Assembly (NCBI RefSeq): GCF_018502625.1
Contig: NZ_CP075566.1
Span: 3,830,001-3,894,000, forward strand
Length of the DNA: 64,000 bases
DNA from: Pseudomonas hormoni
GTDB taxonomy: Bacteria; Pseudomonadota; Gammaproteobacteria; Pseudomonadales; Pseudomonadaceae
Direction of reading: 5' to 3'
The notes beneath the pieces are model-generated. The model searched no databases and was not told the DNA's origin. It saw only the letters and a program-made list of their open reading frames with translations. Positions 1 to 9,385 of the stretch are shown piece by piece; position 1 is the stretch's first letter; every line of letters begins with the position of its first letter. The position numbers were made by a program, and so were the translations under genes.

Positions 1-2
1 TC

Positions 3-797
3 GAGCAGGTGCCGCAAACCACTGAAACGCCCATCCACACGTCCACTGCGCCCTTGAACATTCTGGTGATCGACGATCACCCGGCCAATCGCTTGCTGAT
101 GTGTCAGCAACTGGAGTTTCTAGGGCATCGATTCGGCGTTGCCGAGGATGGCGAGGCAGGCCTCGAAGCCTGGAAGACAGGGTTGTTCGATCTGGTGATC
201 GTCGACTGCAACATGCCGGTCATGAATGGATACGAACTCGCTCGCGCTATCCGCGACCATGAACAGCAATCCGATCGTCCCCCCTGCACCGTTCTGGGCT
301 TTACCGCCAACGCACAACCGGAAGAACGACAGCGCTGCAAACAGGCCGGGATGGACGACTGCCTGTTCAAGCCGCTGACGCTGACCGCCTTGAGTCAATG
401 GGTTGCAGGCATCGTACCGACCGACCGAGGTCCCGCCTTCAGCCTCAAAGGACTGCACTTGTTGACGGGGGGCAACCCGGCATTAGACCTGCGACTGTTG
501 ACCGAACTGCTCACCAGCAACCGTCTGGACCGACAAGCGTTGCAGGCGCTATCCCGGTCGAACGATCCGCAGTTGTTTCTCGATATCGCCCACAAAATCA
601 AGGGCGCAGCCCGAATTGTCCAGGCCAACCGTTTGATCGATAGCTGCGAAGCGCTCGAACAGGCCTGCCATGAAGTTTTTTATCATGACGAAGTGGCCGA
701 ATGCAGGAAGTCCGTAGAACGCGCAATGCTCGAGCTGGAGCAGGCATTGCAGCAACAAATGGGTCAAAACGACAAAAGCAGAACGATGGAGCCTTAA
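3..797 (+). CDS. C-terminal part of a hybrid sensor kinase (receiver + Hpt), cut by the window edge
   Basis: The reading frame is open to the left edge, so this is the end of a longer protein; the first possible start (GTG at 9) is probably internal. Counting from it, a receiver domain spans about residues 17-135 with the phospho-acceptor Asp at 66 in VDCNMPVMNGYE. An Hpt domain follows, with the relay His at 195 in AHKIKG. REC followed by Hpt at the C-terminus is the architecture of EvgS/BvgS-type unorthodox kinases. The sensor and kinase domains would lie upstream, outside the window. A membrane HD-GYP protein follows after 50 bases on the same strand, so this phosphorelay and c-di-GMP turnover may be linked, which is inference. 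Confidence 0.85.
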   Translation, partial: EQVPQTTETPIHTSTAPLNILVIDDHPANRLLMCQQLEFLGHRFGVAEDGEAGLEAWKTGLFDLVIVDCNMPVMNGYELARAIRDHEQQSDRPPCTVLGFTANAQPEERQRCKQAGMDDCLFKPLTLTALSQWVAGIVPTDRGPAFSLKGLHLLTGGNPALDLRLLTELLTSNRLDRQALQALSRSNDPQLFLDIAHKIKGAARIVQANRLIDSCEALEQACHEVFYHDEVAECRKSVERAMLELEQALQQQMGQNDKSRTMEP

Positions 798-847
798 CTA
801 TGCTTGGTCGCTGAGCTGTGTGTTAACCATCATGGAGAGACGCCGCA

Positions 848-3790
848 ATGCCCAGCCCACTGCGCCCGGATCAACGGCGGTTTCCCCTGCACGTGCACAT
901 CAGTGTGATGTTTACCCTGCTGTTGCTGCTGACTGGCGTGGTGTTGGGCATTTTCAACTATCGGCAAACCACGCAGATCATTCTTTCCAGCAGTGAAAAG
1001 CTCTTCGAGCGCATCGAGCAGGACGTCCGGCTGGACCTGCACGCCACCTATGAACCCATCCATCATCTGTTGAGCCTGCTGGTATACAACCCGGCGGCGC
1101 AGGCTACTCACCTGGAACAACGCCTGGCGCTGCTCGGTCCCTTCAGCCAGTCGCTCAAGGACAACCCTGACCTGGCCTCGCTGTACCTGGGCTACGACAA
1201 CGGTGATTTCTTCATGGTTCGCCCCTTGCGGACCGCCGCCCTGAAAACCCTGCTCAACGCTCCCGGCAACGCGGTATATCAGGTGTGGAGCATCGAGCGA
1301 AACGACGGCCCGGCGCATTCCCAGTCTCTGTTTTTCGATCAGGACCTGAACCTCGTCGGTCGGCAGGACAATCCCGACGACACCTACGATCCGCGAACAC
1401 GTAACTGGTTTTCCAATGCCCGCCGCAACAGCGATCAGATCATCACCGAACCCTACCTCTTTTTCTCCACCCACAACGTCGGCACCACCCTGGCCCGCCG
1501 CAGCGGTGCCCACGCAATCCTGGGCGCCGACCTGACGCTGGCCGAACTGTCCGCGACCCTGGCCAAACATGTCGTCACCCCCAGTACCGAAATCGTGCTG
1601 TTCGATGCCGAAGGCAATGCCATCGCTTACCCCGACAGCAACAAGCTGATCGTCGACGACCAGACCGCCCGCCTGAGCAAGGCCGCTGACCTGAGCCCCA
1701 GTCTCGGCGCATTGCTGAACAACCCGCCAACAGGCAATCGGCTAAAGGCCGCCGGCCGCCAATGGATCGTTGCCCGCAGTCACATGCAGGAGGGTGGTCC
1801 CCAGGGACTGCAACTGGCGCTGCTGGTGCCGGAAGACGAATTGCTCGCCGAGGCCTACCGCATGCGCTGGCAAGGTGCGTTGATTACGTTGGCCACGTTG
1901 CTGTTGTGCCTGCCGCTGGGCTGGCTGACCTCGAGAATCCTGGTCAAACCCCTTCGCGCACTGGTGCAGGAAGCCGACGCCATTCGCAGTTTCAATTTCC
2001 ATTTCCCGGTCTCTCGTCGCTCGCCGGTGCTCGAAGTCGACCAACTGAGTGTGTCGATGACCCGCATGAAAGATACCCTGGCGAGTTTTTTCCAGATCAC
2101 CGACAGCCTGAGCGCCGAGACCCGGTTCGCGCCCTTGCTGGACCGGGTGTTGTTCGAAACCGTGAAAATCGGCCAGGCCCAGGCTGGTCTTATCTACCTG
2201 CGGGAAAATGACGGTGATCGCATGGTGCCTCACGGTCTGGTCATCGACGACATTTCACAGGCATTGCCAATGTTCGACATTCGCGGCCACGAGCCCGGCG
2301 GCCCACAAAGCCCTGAATGGCTGCTGCAGTTGTCGAATGCCGACAATGTGGTCATCAGTCTCGGTTTCGAACAGGCGGGGGATTTGCAGAAAGTGTTGCT
2401 GGCGATGGAGTGCCCGCGGGTGCATCTGATCGGTATCCGCCTGCACAATCGTCATAACGAAACCGTGGGCCTGCTGATCCTGCTGCTGGAGGACAGCGGG
2501 GACCAAAGCGATCTCGAGAAGCTTCGTCCGGACCGCATTGCGTTCCTTCAGGCCGTGTCCGGTGCAGCCGCCGTGAGTATCGAAAGTCAACGCCTGCAAG
2601 CCAAACAGAAACAGTTGCTGGACGCCTTCATTCAACTGCTGGCCGGCGCGATTGATGCCAAAAGTCCCTACACCGGCGGCCACTGCCAGCGCGTACCGGC
2701 GCTGACCTTGATGCTCGCCCAGGCTGCCGCGGCCAGTCAGGACCCCGCCTTCAGCGGTTATCAACCCACCGAAGACGAGTGGGAGGCGCTGCACATCGCT
2801 GCGTGGCTGCATGACTGCGGCAAGGTCACGACGCCGGAATACGTCGTCGATAAAGCCACGAAGCTGGAAACCCTGAACGACCGCATTCACGAAATCCGCA
2901 CCCGTTTCGAAGTGCTCAAGCGCGATGCCTGGATCAGCTACTGGCAGGCCCTTGCCCAGGGTGGTGACGAGCAGCACCTGGCGGAACTGCGCAATGCCAC
3001 GCTGGCGGGGCTCGACGATGATTTTGCGTTTGTTGCCCGTTGCAATCTCGGCGGCGAGGCGATGGCCGATGCCGATCTGCAACGCCTGCGCAGCCTGGCA
3101 AAACGCACCTGGACCCGAACCCTGGATGACCGATTGGGTGTTTCCTGGGAAGAGAACCGGCGCCAGGCGCGAACACCGGCGCCGACCCTGCCGGTCAGCG
3201 AGCCGTTGCTGGCGGACAAACCCGAGCACCTGTTCGAACGCGCCGAGGGCGAACTGATGCCGGAAGACAATCCCTGGGGTTTCAAACTCGACGTGCCGCG
3301 CTACAAGTACAACCGGGGCGAACTCTACAACCTGAGCATTGCCCGGGGCACCTTGACTCGCGAGGAGCGTTACATCATCAACCACCACATGGTGCAGACG
3401 ATCCTGATGCTCAGCCACCTGCCCTTCCCCGGCCACCTCAACAATGTCGCGGAAATCGCCGGCGGCCACCACGAAAAAATGGACGGCACCGGTTATCCCA
3501 AACAGTTGAAGCGCGAAGAAATGAGCCTGCCGGCGCGGATGATGGCGATTGCCGATATTTTCGAAGCACTGACCGCCGCTGATCGCCCTTACAAGAAAGC
3601 CAAATCCTTGAGCGAGGCGCTGGGCATCATGGCCACCATGTGCCGGGATGCCCACATCGACCCCGAATTGTTCGGGCTGTTTATCAACGCCGAAATCTAC
3701 CGGCAGTACGCCGATCGATTTCTTGATCCACAGCAGATCGACGCGGTGGATCCGTCAGGCCTGCTGGTCAAGGCAGGCCTCAAGGCATGA
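848..3790 (+). CDS. Membrane HD-GYP cyclic-di-GMP phosphodiesterase with Cache-like sensor, HAMP and GAF regions
   Basis: A 980-residue inner-membrane signalling protein. One membrane helix lies near residues 16-36 and a second near 340-362; between them is a periplasmic Cache-like sensor region of about 300 residues. A HAMP-like segment and a GAF-like region follow, and the C-terminal third is an HD-GYP domain. The catalytic HD pair is H655-D656 (HDCGK) and the signature HHEKMDGTGYP runs from 874 to 884, so all expected catalytic motifs are present. HD-GYP enzymes hydrolyse c-di-GMP to pGpG or GMP. The insert between HD and GYP is long (over 200 residues). The start at 848 has GGAGAG just upstream. 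The stop abuts the convergent fRMsr gene directly. Confidence 0.9.
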   Translation: MPSPLRPDQRRFPLHVHISVMFTLLLLLTGVVLGIFNYRQTTQIILSSSEKLFERIEQDVRLDLHATYEPIHHLLSLLVYNPAAQATHLEQRLALLGPFSQSLKDNPDLASLYLGYDNGDFFMVRPLRTAALKTLLNAPGNAVYQVWSIERNDGPAHSQSLFFDQDLNLVGRQDNPDDTYDPRTRNWFSNARRNSDQIITEPYLFFSTHNVGTTLARRSGAHAILGADLTLAELSATLAKHVVTPSTEIVLFDAEGNAIAYPDSNKLIVDDQTARLSKAADLSPSLGALLNNPPTGNRLKAAGRQWIVARSHMQEGGPQGLQLALLVPEDELLAEAYRMRWQGALITLATLLLCLPLGWLTSRILVKPLRALVQEADAIRSFNFHFPVSRRSPVLEVDQLSVSMTRMKDTLASFFQITDSLSAETRFAPLLDRVLFETVKIGQAQAGLIYLRENDGDRMVPHGLVIDDISQALPMFDIRGHEPGGPQSPEWLLQLSNADNVVISLGFEQAGDLQKVLLAMECPRVHLIGIRLHNRHNETVGLLILLLEDSGDQSDLEKLRPDRIAFLQAVSGAAAVSIESQRLQAKQKQLLDAFIQLLAGAIDAKSPYTGGHCQRVPALTLMLAQAAAASQDPAFSGYQPTEDEWEALHIAAWLHDCGKVTTPEYVVDKATKLETLNDRIHEIRTRFEVLKRDAWISYWQALAQGGDEQHLAELRNATLAGLDDDFAFVARCNLGGEAMADADLQRLRSLAKRTWTRTLDDRLGVSWEENRRQARTPAPTLPVSEPLLADKPEHLFERAEGELMPEDNPWGFKLDVPRYKYNRGELYNLSIARGTLTREERYIINHHMVQTILMLSHLPFPGHLNNVAEIAGGHHEKMDGTGYPKQLKREEMSLPARMMAIADIFEALTAADRPYKKAKSLSEALGIMATMCRDAHIDPELFGLFINAEIYRQYADRFLDPQQIDAVDPSGLLVKAGLKA

Positions 3791-4273
3791 TCAGCAATCG
3801 GTCAGGCGCAGGAAAATGGCCGCCAGTTTTTCAATGCCGGCTTGATCGTCAGCGGTAAACCGCGCGAGCTTCGGGCTGTCGAGGTCCAGCACGCCGATCA
3901 GGCGGCCGTCCTTGACCAGTGGCACGACCAGTTCGCTGTTCGACGCGCTGTCGCAGGCGATATGTCCGGGGAAAGCGTGCACGTCTTCGACCAACTGCGT
4001 CTGCAAGGTCGCCGCCGCCGTGCCGCATACGCCGCGACCGAAGGGGATTCGCACGCAGGCGATTTGCCCCTGGAACGGGCCGAGCACCAGTTCTTCATTA
4101 CGATTGAGGTAGAAACCGGCCCAGTTCAGGTCATCGAGCTGGTTGTACAGAAACGCGGAAAACTGCGCGGCGTTGGCGATGAAGTCCCGCTCGTCCGCCA
4201 GCAAGGATTCCAGCTGTGCGTGCAGCATGCCGTAGCCTTCGAGGCCCTGGCCGCTTTGTTGTAAATCGATCAT
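3791..4273 (-). CDS. msrC: Free methionine-(R)-sulfoxide reductase (fRMsr, GAF domain)
   Basis: A single GAF-domain protein of 160 residues that reduces free methionine-R-sulfoxide in the cytoplasm, probably with thioredoxin. The three cysteines expected of the family are at 73 (ACVRIPFGRG), 83 (GVCGTAAAT) and 107 (HIACDSAS), and the ELVVPL and GVLDLDSP strands of the family are intact. The frame is open further upstream, but the ATG at 4273 gives the usual family length and overlaps the stop of the DUF815 gene in an ATGA, which indicates translational coupling. With msrB at 8.8 kb and gpx at 8.1 kb, it adds to a cluster of oxidative-damage repair functions. Confidence 0.9.
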   Translation of the reverse strand: MIDLQQSGQGLEGYGMLHAQLESLLADERDFIANAAQFSAFLYNQLDDLNWAGFYLNRNEELVLGPFQGQIACVRIPFGRGVCGTAAATLQTQLVEDVHAFPGHIACDSASNSELVVPLVKDGRLIGVLDLDSPKLARFTADDQAGIEKLAAIFLRLTDC

Positions 4274-5160
4274 GCCTTGTGCTCCAACAGCTTGAGCCCG
4301 ACCCAATAGCGGGCAAATTGATAGGCGCAACGTCCGTTGCGATTGCCCCGGCCGGTGGCCCAGCGCACCGCGAGGATGTCCAGTTCTTCGTCACGCTGCC
4401 ATTTCAGACCGGCCTTGTCGGCCAGTTGACCGATCCAGTGCTCAACCACATTGAGGAAGTGTTCCTGGGTAAACGGATAGAACGACAGCCACAGGCCAAA
4501 ACGGTCCGAGAGCGCGATCTTGTCTTCCACGGCCTCGCTGGGATGCAGTTCGCCGTCGACCCGTTTCCAGTTTTCGTTGTCGCTTTCCTTTTCCGGAACC
4601 AGATGGCGACGGTTGGAAGTGGCGTACAGTAAAACGTTGTCCGGTGCCTGTTCGAGGGAACCGTCAAGCACGCTCTTGAGCACGCGATAATCACCTTCGC
4701 CCGATTCGAACGACAGGTCATCGCAGAACAGCACGAAGCGCTGGGGCAGCTTGGCGATCTGTTCGACCACCCGCGGCAAGTCCGCCAGGTGATCACGCTC
4801 GATTTCGATCAGCCGCAAACCGGCCTTGGCGTGTTCGGCCAGCAAGGCGCGCACCAGCGACGATTTACCGGTGCCACGCGAGCCCCAGAGCAATGCGTGG
4901 TTGGCCGGCATGCCGTCGATGAACTGTTGGGTATTGCGCCCCAGTTGCTCCAGTTGCCGGTCGACGCCGATCAGATCGGACAAGCGCATGTCGAGGCTGA
5001 CCTCCAGCGGCATCAGAAAACCGCTGCGTCCCTCGCGCTGCCAGCGTGCGGCCAGGCATTGCGTCCAGTCGATGGCTTGCCGAGGTGCGGGCAGCAGCGG
5101 TTCGATACGGGCCAGAACGGCATCGGCGCGTTCAAGAAAAGCATTCAATCGGGAATCCAC
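4270..5160 (-). CDS. DUF815-family P-loop ATPase
   Basis: A 296-residue AAA-like ATP-binding protein of the DUF815 family. Walker A is GSRGTGKS at residues 93-100, and the Walker B-like strand is VLFCDDLSFE at about 143-152. An arginine-rich tail (WATGRGNRNGRCAYQFARYW) near the C-terminus is typical of the family. The biochemical role is not established; the domain resembles DnaA/RuvB-type ATPases. Its stop overlaps the start of the fRMsr gene (ATGA), so the two are probably made from one transcript, but no functional link is known to me. It is transcribed away from sagS, which starts about 125-170 bases to the right. Confidence 0.85.
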   Translation of the reverse strand: MDSRLNAFLERADAVLARIEPLLPAPRQAIDWTQCLAARWQREGRSGFLMPLEVSLDMRLSDLIGVDRQLEQLGRNTQQFIDGMPANHALLWGSRGTGKSSLVRALLAEHAKAGLRLIEIERDHLADLPRVVEQIAKLPQRFVLFCDDLSFESGEGDYRVLKSVLDGSLEQAPDNVLLYATSNRRHLVPEKESDNENWKRVDGELHPSEAVEDKIALSDRFGLWLSFYPFTQEHFLNVVEHWIGQLADKAGLKWQRDEELDILAVRWATGRGNRNGRCAYQFARYWVGLKLLEHKA

Positions 5161-5286
5161 GTCTTCTCCTCGGGCACGTTCACAGTAATGATGGCGCTAC
5201 AGCAACGGAACACGGCGTTCGGTGCCCGGGTCATCCCTTGTTGCACAAGGGCTCGCGAGAACATCGGTATCCATGCATGATCGACT

Positions 5287-7650
5287 ATGCTTGAGCAGCG
5301 AAGGGAAACGGAAGTGGTTCAATACCCCATGGATATCAAGTTCACCAACCGGCTGTCCTACAAGCAAGCCCGGCTTACCGTGCTGGTCGGTTTCATTCTG
5401 GGCACGCTGCTCAGTCTGCTGCAAATAGGCATCGATTATGCCAGTGAAGACGCCTCCATCAACCGGGAAATACTGTCTTTACTGGAAATCAGCCATAACC
5501 CCGCCTCGCGCATTGCCTACAACATCGACGCCGAACTCGCCCAGGAACTGACCCTGGGCCTGCTGCGCTCACCGGCGATCATCGGCGCGCAACTGACCGA
5601 CAACAACGGCACCGTGCTGGCCAGCGTCAAGCGGCCTGGCGTGCAGAGCGGCTATCGGGTGATCAGCGACTTCCTGTTCGGTGCCGACCGCGCATTCGAA
5701 GACCGTCTGTATCTGGATCACTTGCCGAGCGAATCCCTCGGCACGCTGCGTCTGGACGTCGACACCTATTCATTCGGCAACCGGTTCCTGCGCCGGGCCG
5801 AAATCACCCTGCTCAATGGTTTCGCCCGCAGCCTGCTCCTGACCGGCATCCTGCTGGCGTTGTTCTACGTGATGCTGACCAAACCGCTGGTGCGAGTCAT
5901 CCGCGAACTCAGCAGCCGCGACCCGCGCAGCGTCGAACCCACCTGGCTGGAGTACCCGGCGGGCCATGAAAACGATGAGATCGGTGTGCTCGTCAAAGTT
6001 GCAAACCAGCAGTTCGAAAACATCGCCACCGAAATCCAGCAGCGACGCAATGCCGAAAACCGTCTGACCGACTACCTCGGGCAACTGGAAAACATCGTGT
6101 CGGCTCGCACCGCTGAGCTCAAGGCGATCAACAGTCGGCTCAGCCAGTCCAATCAGGAACTGGAAGTCGCGCGCAGTACGGCCCTGGACATGGCCGAGGC
6201 GCGCTCGGCGTTCCTCGCCAACATGAGCCACGAAATCCGCACGCCCCTCAATGGCTTGTTGGGGATGATCGCCCTTTCCCTGGACGGCCCGCTGAATGCC
6301 GAGCAACAGCAACAACTGTCCATCGCCCATGACTCGGGCAAAGTGCTGGTGGAATTGCTCAACGATATTCTCGACCTGTCGAAATTCGACGCCGGCCAGC
6401 TCGAACTCGAACACATTCCGTTCGACCTCGGCTCCCTTATCGAGGACACCGCCAACCTGCTGTCGCAGAACGCGGCGCCCAGCGTCGAGCTGACGTGCCT
6501 GATCGATCCGGCATTTCCGGCACTGGTGCTCGGTGACCCGACTCGCGTGCGGCAGATCGTCAGCAACCTCTTGTCCAACGCGCTCAAGTTCACCCGATTC
6601 GGTCGGGTCGATGTGCGCCTGTCGACGTTCGAAGAAGGCGTCAGAATCGAAGTCTGCGACACCGGCATCGGTATCGCCCAGGACGCCCAGGTCAAGATTT
6701 TCCAGCCTTTTACCCAGGCCGGCGCTGGCATTACCCGACAATTCGGCGGCACCGGGCTGGGGCTGGCGCTGACCTACAACCTCTGCGAAGCCATGCAGGG
6801 GCGCCTCACCATCAGCTCGGAAGCGGGTTTCGGCAGCCAGTTCTGCGCCGATCTGCCCCTGCCCTGCCACACCCGCGCCCTGCCACCGATGACGCTGCGC
6901 GGCAAGGTCATCGCGATTACCGCTGCAAGCAGCGGCCTGGCAGAACTGTTGAAAAGCCTGTTGCCGGGTTGGGGGCTCGATTACCAGCAGCGTTCGATCG
7001 ATGACTCAATGATCGGTCTGAAGCCCGACATTGTGATCACCGATTGCCCGGAATGCCTGTTTGGCCTGCGCCCCAACTGTACCGCGCCAATTTTGCTGGT
7101 GACCGCCTATGGCAGTTTCATGCCCAGCGAACAGGCCAGCGCCCTGGCGCCTCTGCAACAACAGGCGCGCCCGCTGGCGCGCAATGCGCTGTACCAGACA
7201 CTGCGGCGAATCCTGCAGCCGGAAATCAACATCCTCAACGATGCACGCCTGGAAGCCCTCTCACCTCAGCGACGGGGTCGGGTGCTGCTGGTGGAGGACA
7301 ATCCGGTGAATCAGTTGGTGGCAAAGGGCATGCTCGGAAAACTCGGCTGCGAGGTGATTGTCGCGGCTCACGGCGGTGAAGCGCTGGATCAGCTGGAACA
7401 CAGTGAGTTCGATCTGGTCCTGATGGACTGCAACATGCCGGTGATGGACGGCTACGAAGCCAGTCGGCAAATCCGTCGCAGCGGGCGCTGGCCGCAGTTG
7501 CCCATCGTCGCCCTGACCGCCAACGCCATGTCCGAAGAGCGCGAACGCTGCCGTGCGGCGGGCATGAGCGACTACCTGGCCAAACCATTCCGGCGGGAAG
7601 AACTGGCCGCGCTGCTGGATTTATGGATGCCGACTACGACAGTGACCTGA
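5287..7650 (+). CDS. sagS: Hybrid sensor histidine kinase SagS
   Basis: A membrane hybrid kinase of 787 residues: helices near 28-50 and 180-198 flanking a periplasmic region, a HAMP/coiled-coil stretch, a HisKA domain with the phospho-accepting H315 (SHEIRTPLNG), an HATPase domain (DTGIGI, GGTGLGL), a degenerate middle segment and a C-terminal receiver with D714 (LMDCNMPVMDGYE). Length, domain order and the downstream ospR-gpx-msrB-alaA-htpX neighbourhood match P. aeruginosa SagS, which passes signals through HptB and influences attachment and biofilm tolerance. The start is uncertain: ATG at 5287 gives the family length but lacks a strong ribosome-binding site, and ATG at 5329 would shorten it by 14 residues. 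It converges with ospR, overlapping by 17 bases. Confidence 0.88.
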   Translation: MLEQRRETEVVQYPMDIKFTNRLSYKQARLTVLVGFILGTLLSLLQIGIDYASEDASINREILSLLEISHNPASRIAYNIDAELAQELTLGLLRSPAIIGAQLTDNNGTVLASVKRPGVQSGYRVISDFLFGADRAFEDRLYLDHLPSESLGTLRLDVDTYSFGNRFLRRAEITLLNGFARSLLLTGILLALFYVMLTKPLVRVIRELSSRDPRSVEPTWLEYPAGHENDEIGVLVKVANQQFENIATEIQQRRNAENRLTDYLGQLENIVSARTAELKAINSRLSQSNQELEVARSTALDMAEARSAFLANMSHEIRTPLNGLLGMIALSLDGPLNAEQQQQLSIAHDSGKVLVELLNDILDLSKFDAGQLELEHIPFDLGSLIEDTANLLSQNAAPSVELTCLIDPAFPALVLGDPTRVRQIVSNLLSNALKFTRFGRVDVRLSTFEEGVRIEVCDTGIGIAQDAQVKIFQPFTQAGAGITRQFGGTGLGLALTYNLCEAMQGRLTISSEAGFGSQFCADLPLPCHTRALPPMTLRGKVIAITAASSGLAELLKSLLPGWGLDYQQRSIDDSMIGLKPDIVITDCPECLFGLRPNCTAPILLVTAYGSFMPSEQASALAPLQQQARPLARNALYQTLRRILQPEINILNDARLEALSPQRRGRVLLVEDNPVNQLVAKGMLGKLGCEVIVAAHGGEALDQLEHSEFDLVLMDCNMPVMDGYEASRQIRRSGRWPQLPIVALTANAMSEERERCRAAGMSDYLAKPFRREELAALLDLWMPTTTVT

Positions 7651-8095
7651 TCTGCCCCAACAGGTGATCGAGGCCATCGCGCAAGTCATTGAGCCGGTCC
7701 AGATCGACGCCGCTGTCGCACAGCAGACGGGCCTTGAGCGGTCCGACCTGATCACGTAACGCCTTGCCGGTTGGCGACAGGCTCAGGTGCACCTCACGCT
7801 CATCCCGCGCCGAACGTTGGCGCTGAACCAGTTGCAACTGTTCAAGTCGCTTGAGCAGCGGCGTCAACGTGCCGGAGTCCAGCGCCAAGCGCTCGCCCAG
7901 AGCCTTGACCGTAGGCTGCTCCGGCGCTGCCTCCTGCCATTCCCACAACACCAGCATCGCCAGGTATTGCGGATAGGTCAGGCCGAGTTGATCAAGCATA
8001 GGCTTGTACGCGCGGATCACCGCCCGCGAGGCGGCGTACAGCTTGAAGCACAGCTGGCTGTCGAGCTTCAGGGAATCGACGGACAAGGTGTTCAT
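7634..8095 (-). CDS. ospR: OspR, MarR/OhrR-type redox-sensing repressor
   Basis: A 153-residue MarR-family regulator with a winged helix at about 60-115 (VKALGERLALDSGTLTPLLKRLE). The peroxidatic cysteine of OhrR-type sensors is present at C16 in the conserved LDSQLCFKLYAASRAV stretch, and a second cysteine lies near the C-terminus (LLCDSG), so a two-Cys mechanism is possible. In P. aeruginosa OspR represses itself and the adjacent glutathione peroxidase, and oxidation relieves repression. Here its ATG overlaps the gpx stop (ATGA), so both come from one transcript. The paired AATTG palindromes at 8621-8647 upstream of gpx are the likely operator. Confidence 0.9.
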   Translation of the reverse strand: MNTLSVDSLKLDSQLCFKLYAASRAVIRAYKPMLDQLGLTYPQYLAMLVLWEWQEAAPEQPTVKALGERLALDSGTLTPLLKRLEQLQLVQRQRSARDEREVHLSLSPTGKALRDQVGPLKARLLCDSGVDLDRLNDLRDGLDHLLGQIRSLS

Positions 8096-8577
8096 TTGAG
8101 CAGGGCTTCAATCTCGCGGCTCAGGTCCTGCGGCTTGGTCGCCGGAGCGAAACGCTTGACCAGCTGGCCGTCCTTGCCGATCAGGAACTTGGTGAAGTTC
8201 CACTTGATGCCCTGGGAACCCAGTACACCCGGCGCACGTTTTTTCAACTGCACGAACAGCGGATGGGCGCCGGTGCCGTTAACGTCGATCTTTTTGAACA
8301 ACGGAAAGCTGACACCGTAGTTCAGCTCGCAAAACTCGGAAATCGCCCCTTCGTTACCCGGCTCCTGCTTGCCGAACTGGTTGCAGGGAAAACCGAGCAC
8401 CACCAGGCCCTGGTCCTTGTAGGTCTGCCACAGTTCCTCGAGACCTTTGTATTGCGGAGTAAAACCGCATTTGCTCGCGGTGTTGACCACCAGCACGGCT
8501 TTGCCGGCGAAATCAGCCAGGGTTTTTTGCTCGCCCTTGATGGTGGTGCACGGGATGCTCAGCAGGTTGTCGCTCAT
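8092..8577 (-). CDS. gpx: Glutathione peroxidase-family (thioredoxin-type) peroxidase
   Basis: A 161-residue thiol peroxidase of the GPX family. It has the peroxidatic Cys at 37 (NTASKCGFT), the catalytic Gln in GFPCNQFGKQEPG and the Trp-Asn in KWNFTKFLIGKDG. The bacterial non-selenium members of this family mostly use thioredoxin rather than glutathione; that is family knowledge. The ATG at 8577 (MSDNLLSIPC) is preferred over an in-frame ATG 11 codons upstream because it gives the normal family length. It is the first gene of the gpx-ospR transcript and reduces hydrogen or organic peroxides in the cytoplasm. Confidence 0.93.
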   Translation of the reverse strand: MSDNLLSIPCTTIKGEQKTLADFAGKAVLVVNTASKCGFTPQYKGLEELWQTYKDQGLVVLGFPCNQFGKQEPGNEGAISEFCELNYGVSFPLFKKIDVNGTGAHPLFVQLKKRAPGVLGSQGIKWNFTKFLIGKDGQLVKRFAPATKPQDLSREIEALLK

Positions 8578-8620
8578 GATGTGCGCTCTATGTGGGGGAA
8601 GATGAGGCAAACATAGCGAG

Positions 8621-8647
8621 CAATTGAATTGTGTGCAATTTAAATTG
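8621..8647. promoter_or_regulatory. Candidate OspR operator: two adjacent AATTG palindromes
   Basis: CAATTGAATTG (8621-8631) and CAATTTAAATTG (8636-8647) are each perfect palindromes, separated by four bases and ending 44 bases before the gpx ATG. OhrR/OspR-type MarR repressors bind CAATT...AATTG-like sites, and OspR is encoded in the same transcript, so autoregulation is the natural reading. The palindromes are read directly; the binding assignment is inference. Confidence 0.6.
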
Positions 8648-8662
8648 TTGGACGCTGAATAT

Positions 8663-8756
8663 CTGTAGGAGCGAAGCTTGCTCGCGAAGGCGTCTTAACA
8701 TTCAACACTGATGTTGACTGAGCCGACGCCTTCGCGAGCAAGCTTCGCTCCTACAG
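8663..8756. repeat. REP palindrome pair (GTAGGAGCGAAGCTTGCTCGCGAA type)
   Basis: Two inverted copies of a GTAGGAGC...GCTCGCGAAGGCGTC unit face each other around a short unique centre, between the msrB end and the gpx promoter. It is a typical pseudomonad BIME-like element and may also block read-through from msrB into gpx. Confidence 0.85.
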
Positions 8757-8764
8757 GGCTCGCA

Positions 8765-9160
8765 TTACGAGCGCGGTACCAGGTCCAGGCACACCGAGTT
8801 GATGCAATACCTTAGGCCTGTCGGCGGCGGACCGTCCGGGAACACGTGCCCCAGGTGCGCATCGCATTTGGCGCAGACCACTTCGGTGCGGATCATGCCG
8901 TGGCTGACGTCACGGATCTCGACCATGGCGCTGTCGCCGATCGGTGCATAGAAGCTCGGCCAGCCGCAACCGGAATCAAATTTGGTCTTGGAGTCGAAAA
9001 GCGGCTCGTTGCAGCAGATACAGTGGTAAACACCGTCGACCTTGCTGTCATTGTATTTGCCGGAGAACGGGCGTTCGGTGCCCTTGAGGCGGCAAACGTT
9101 GTACTGCTCCGGATCGAGCATCGCCCGCCATTCTTCCAGGGTTTTTTCCAACTTTTCCAT
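8765..9160 (-). CDS. msrB: Peptide methionine-(R)-S-oxide reductase MsrB
   Basis: A 131-residue zinc-binding MsrB that reduces protein-bound methionine-R-sulfoxide. Structural zinc pairs are at C47/C50 (CICC) and C96/C99 (CAKC), the GCGWPSF loop is intact, and the catalytic Cys is C119 in [11 protein letters not shown]. The ATG at 9160 is the second of two consecutive ATGs and sits six bases after GAGGT; the frame also opens further upstream, but that extension has no family resemblance. It is divergent from alaA. With the fRMsr gene at 3.8 kb, both free and protein-bound R-sulfoxides are covered within 6 kb. Confidence 0.94.
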   Translation of the reverse strand: MEKLEKTLEEWRAMLDPEQYNVCRLKGTERPFSGKYNDSKVDGVYHCICCNEPLFDSKTKFDSGCGWPSFYAPIGDSAMVEIRDVSHGMIRTEVVCAKCDAHLGHVFPDGPPPTGLRYCINSVCLDLVPRS

Positions 9161-9385
9161 CATCACACCTCGGCAGCTGAAAAAGCCCGATCTGTACCTT
9201 TTCCACGGATCGGGCGGCACGTATGATTGCGCCTCGTCAAACGCCAGTCTGGCAGCCAGACCACGCGCATTCAAACGGATTTATGAGTGCTGCCTCTCAA
9301 GGCGTCAGCCTGTGTGAATACGCAGGATTCCCAGCACGGTTGTTCAAACGCCGCCTGGATCGTTCATTTTCGGGAACACATCGCC

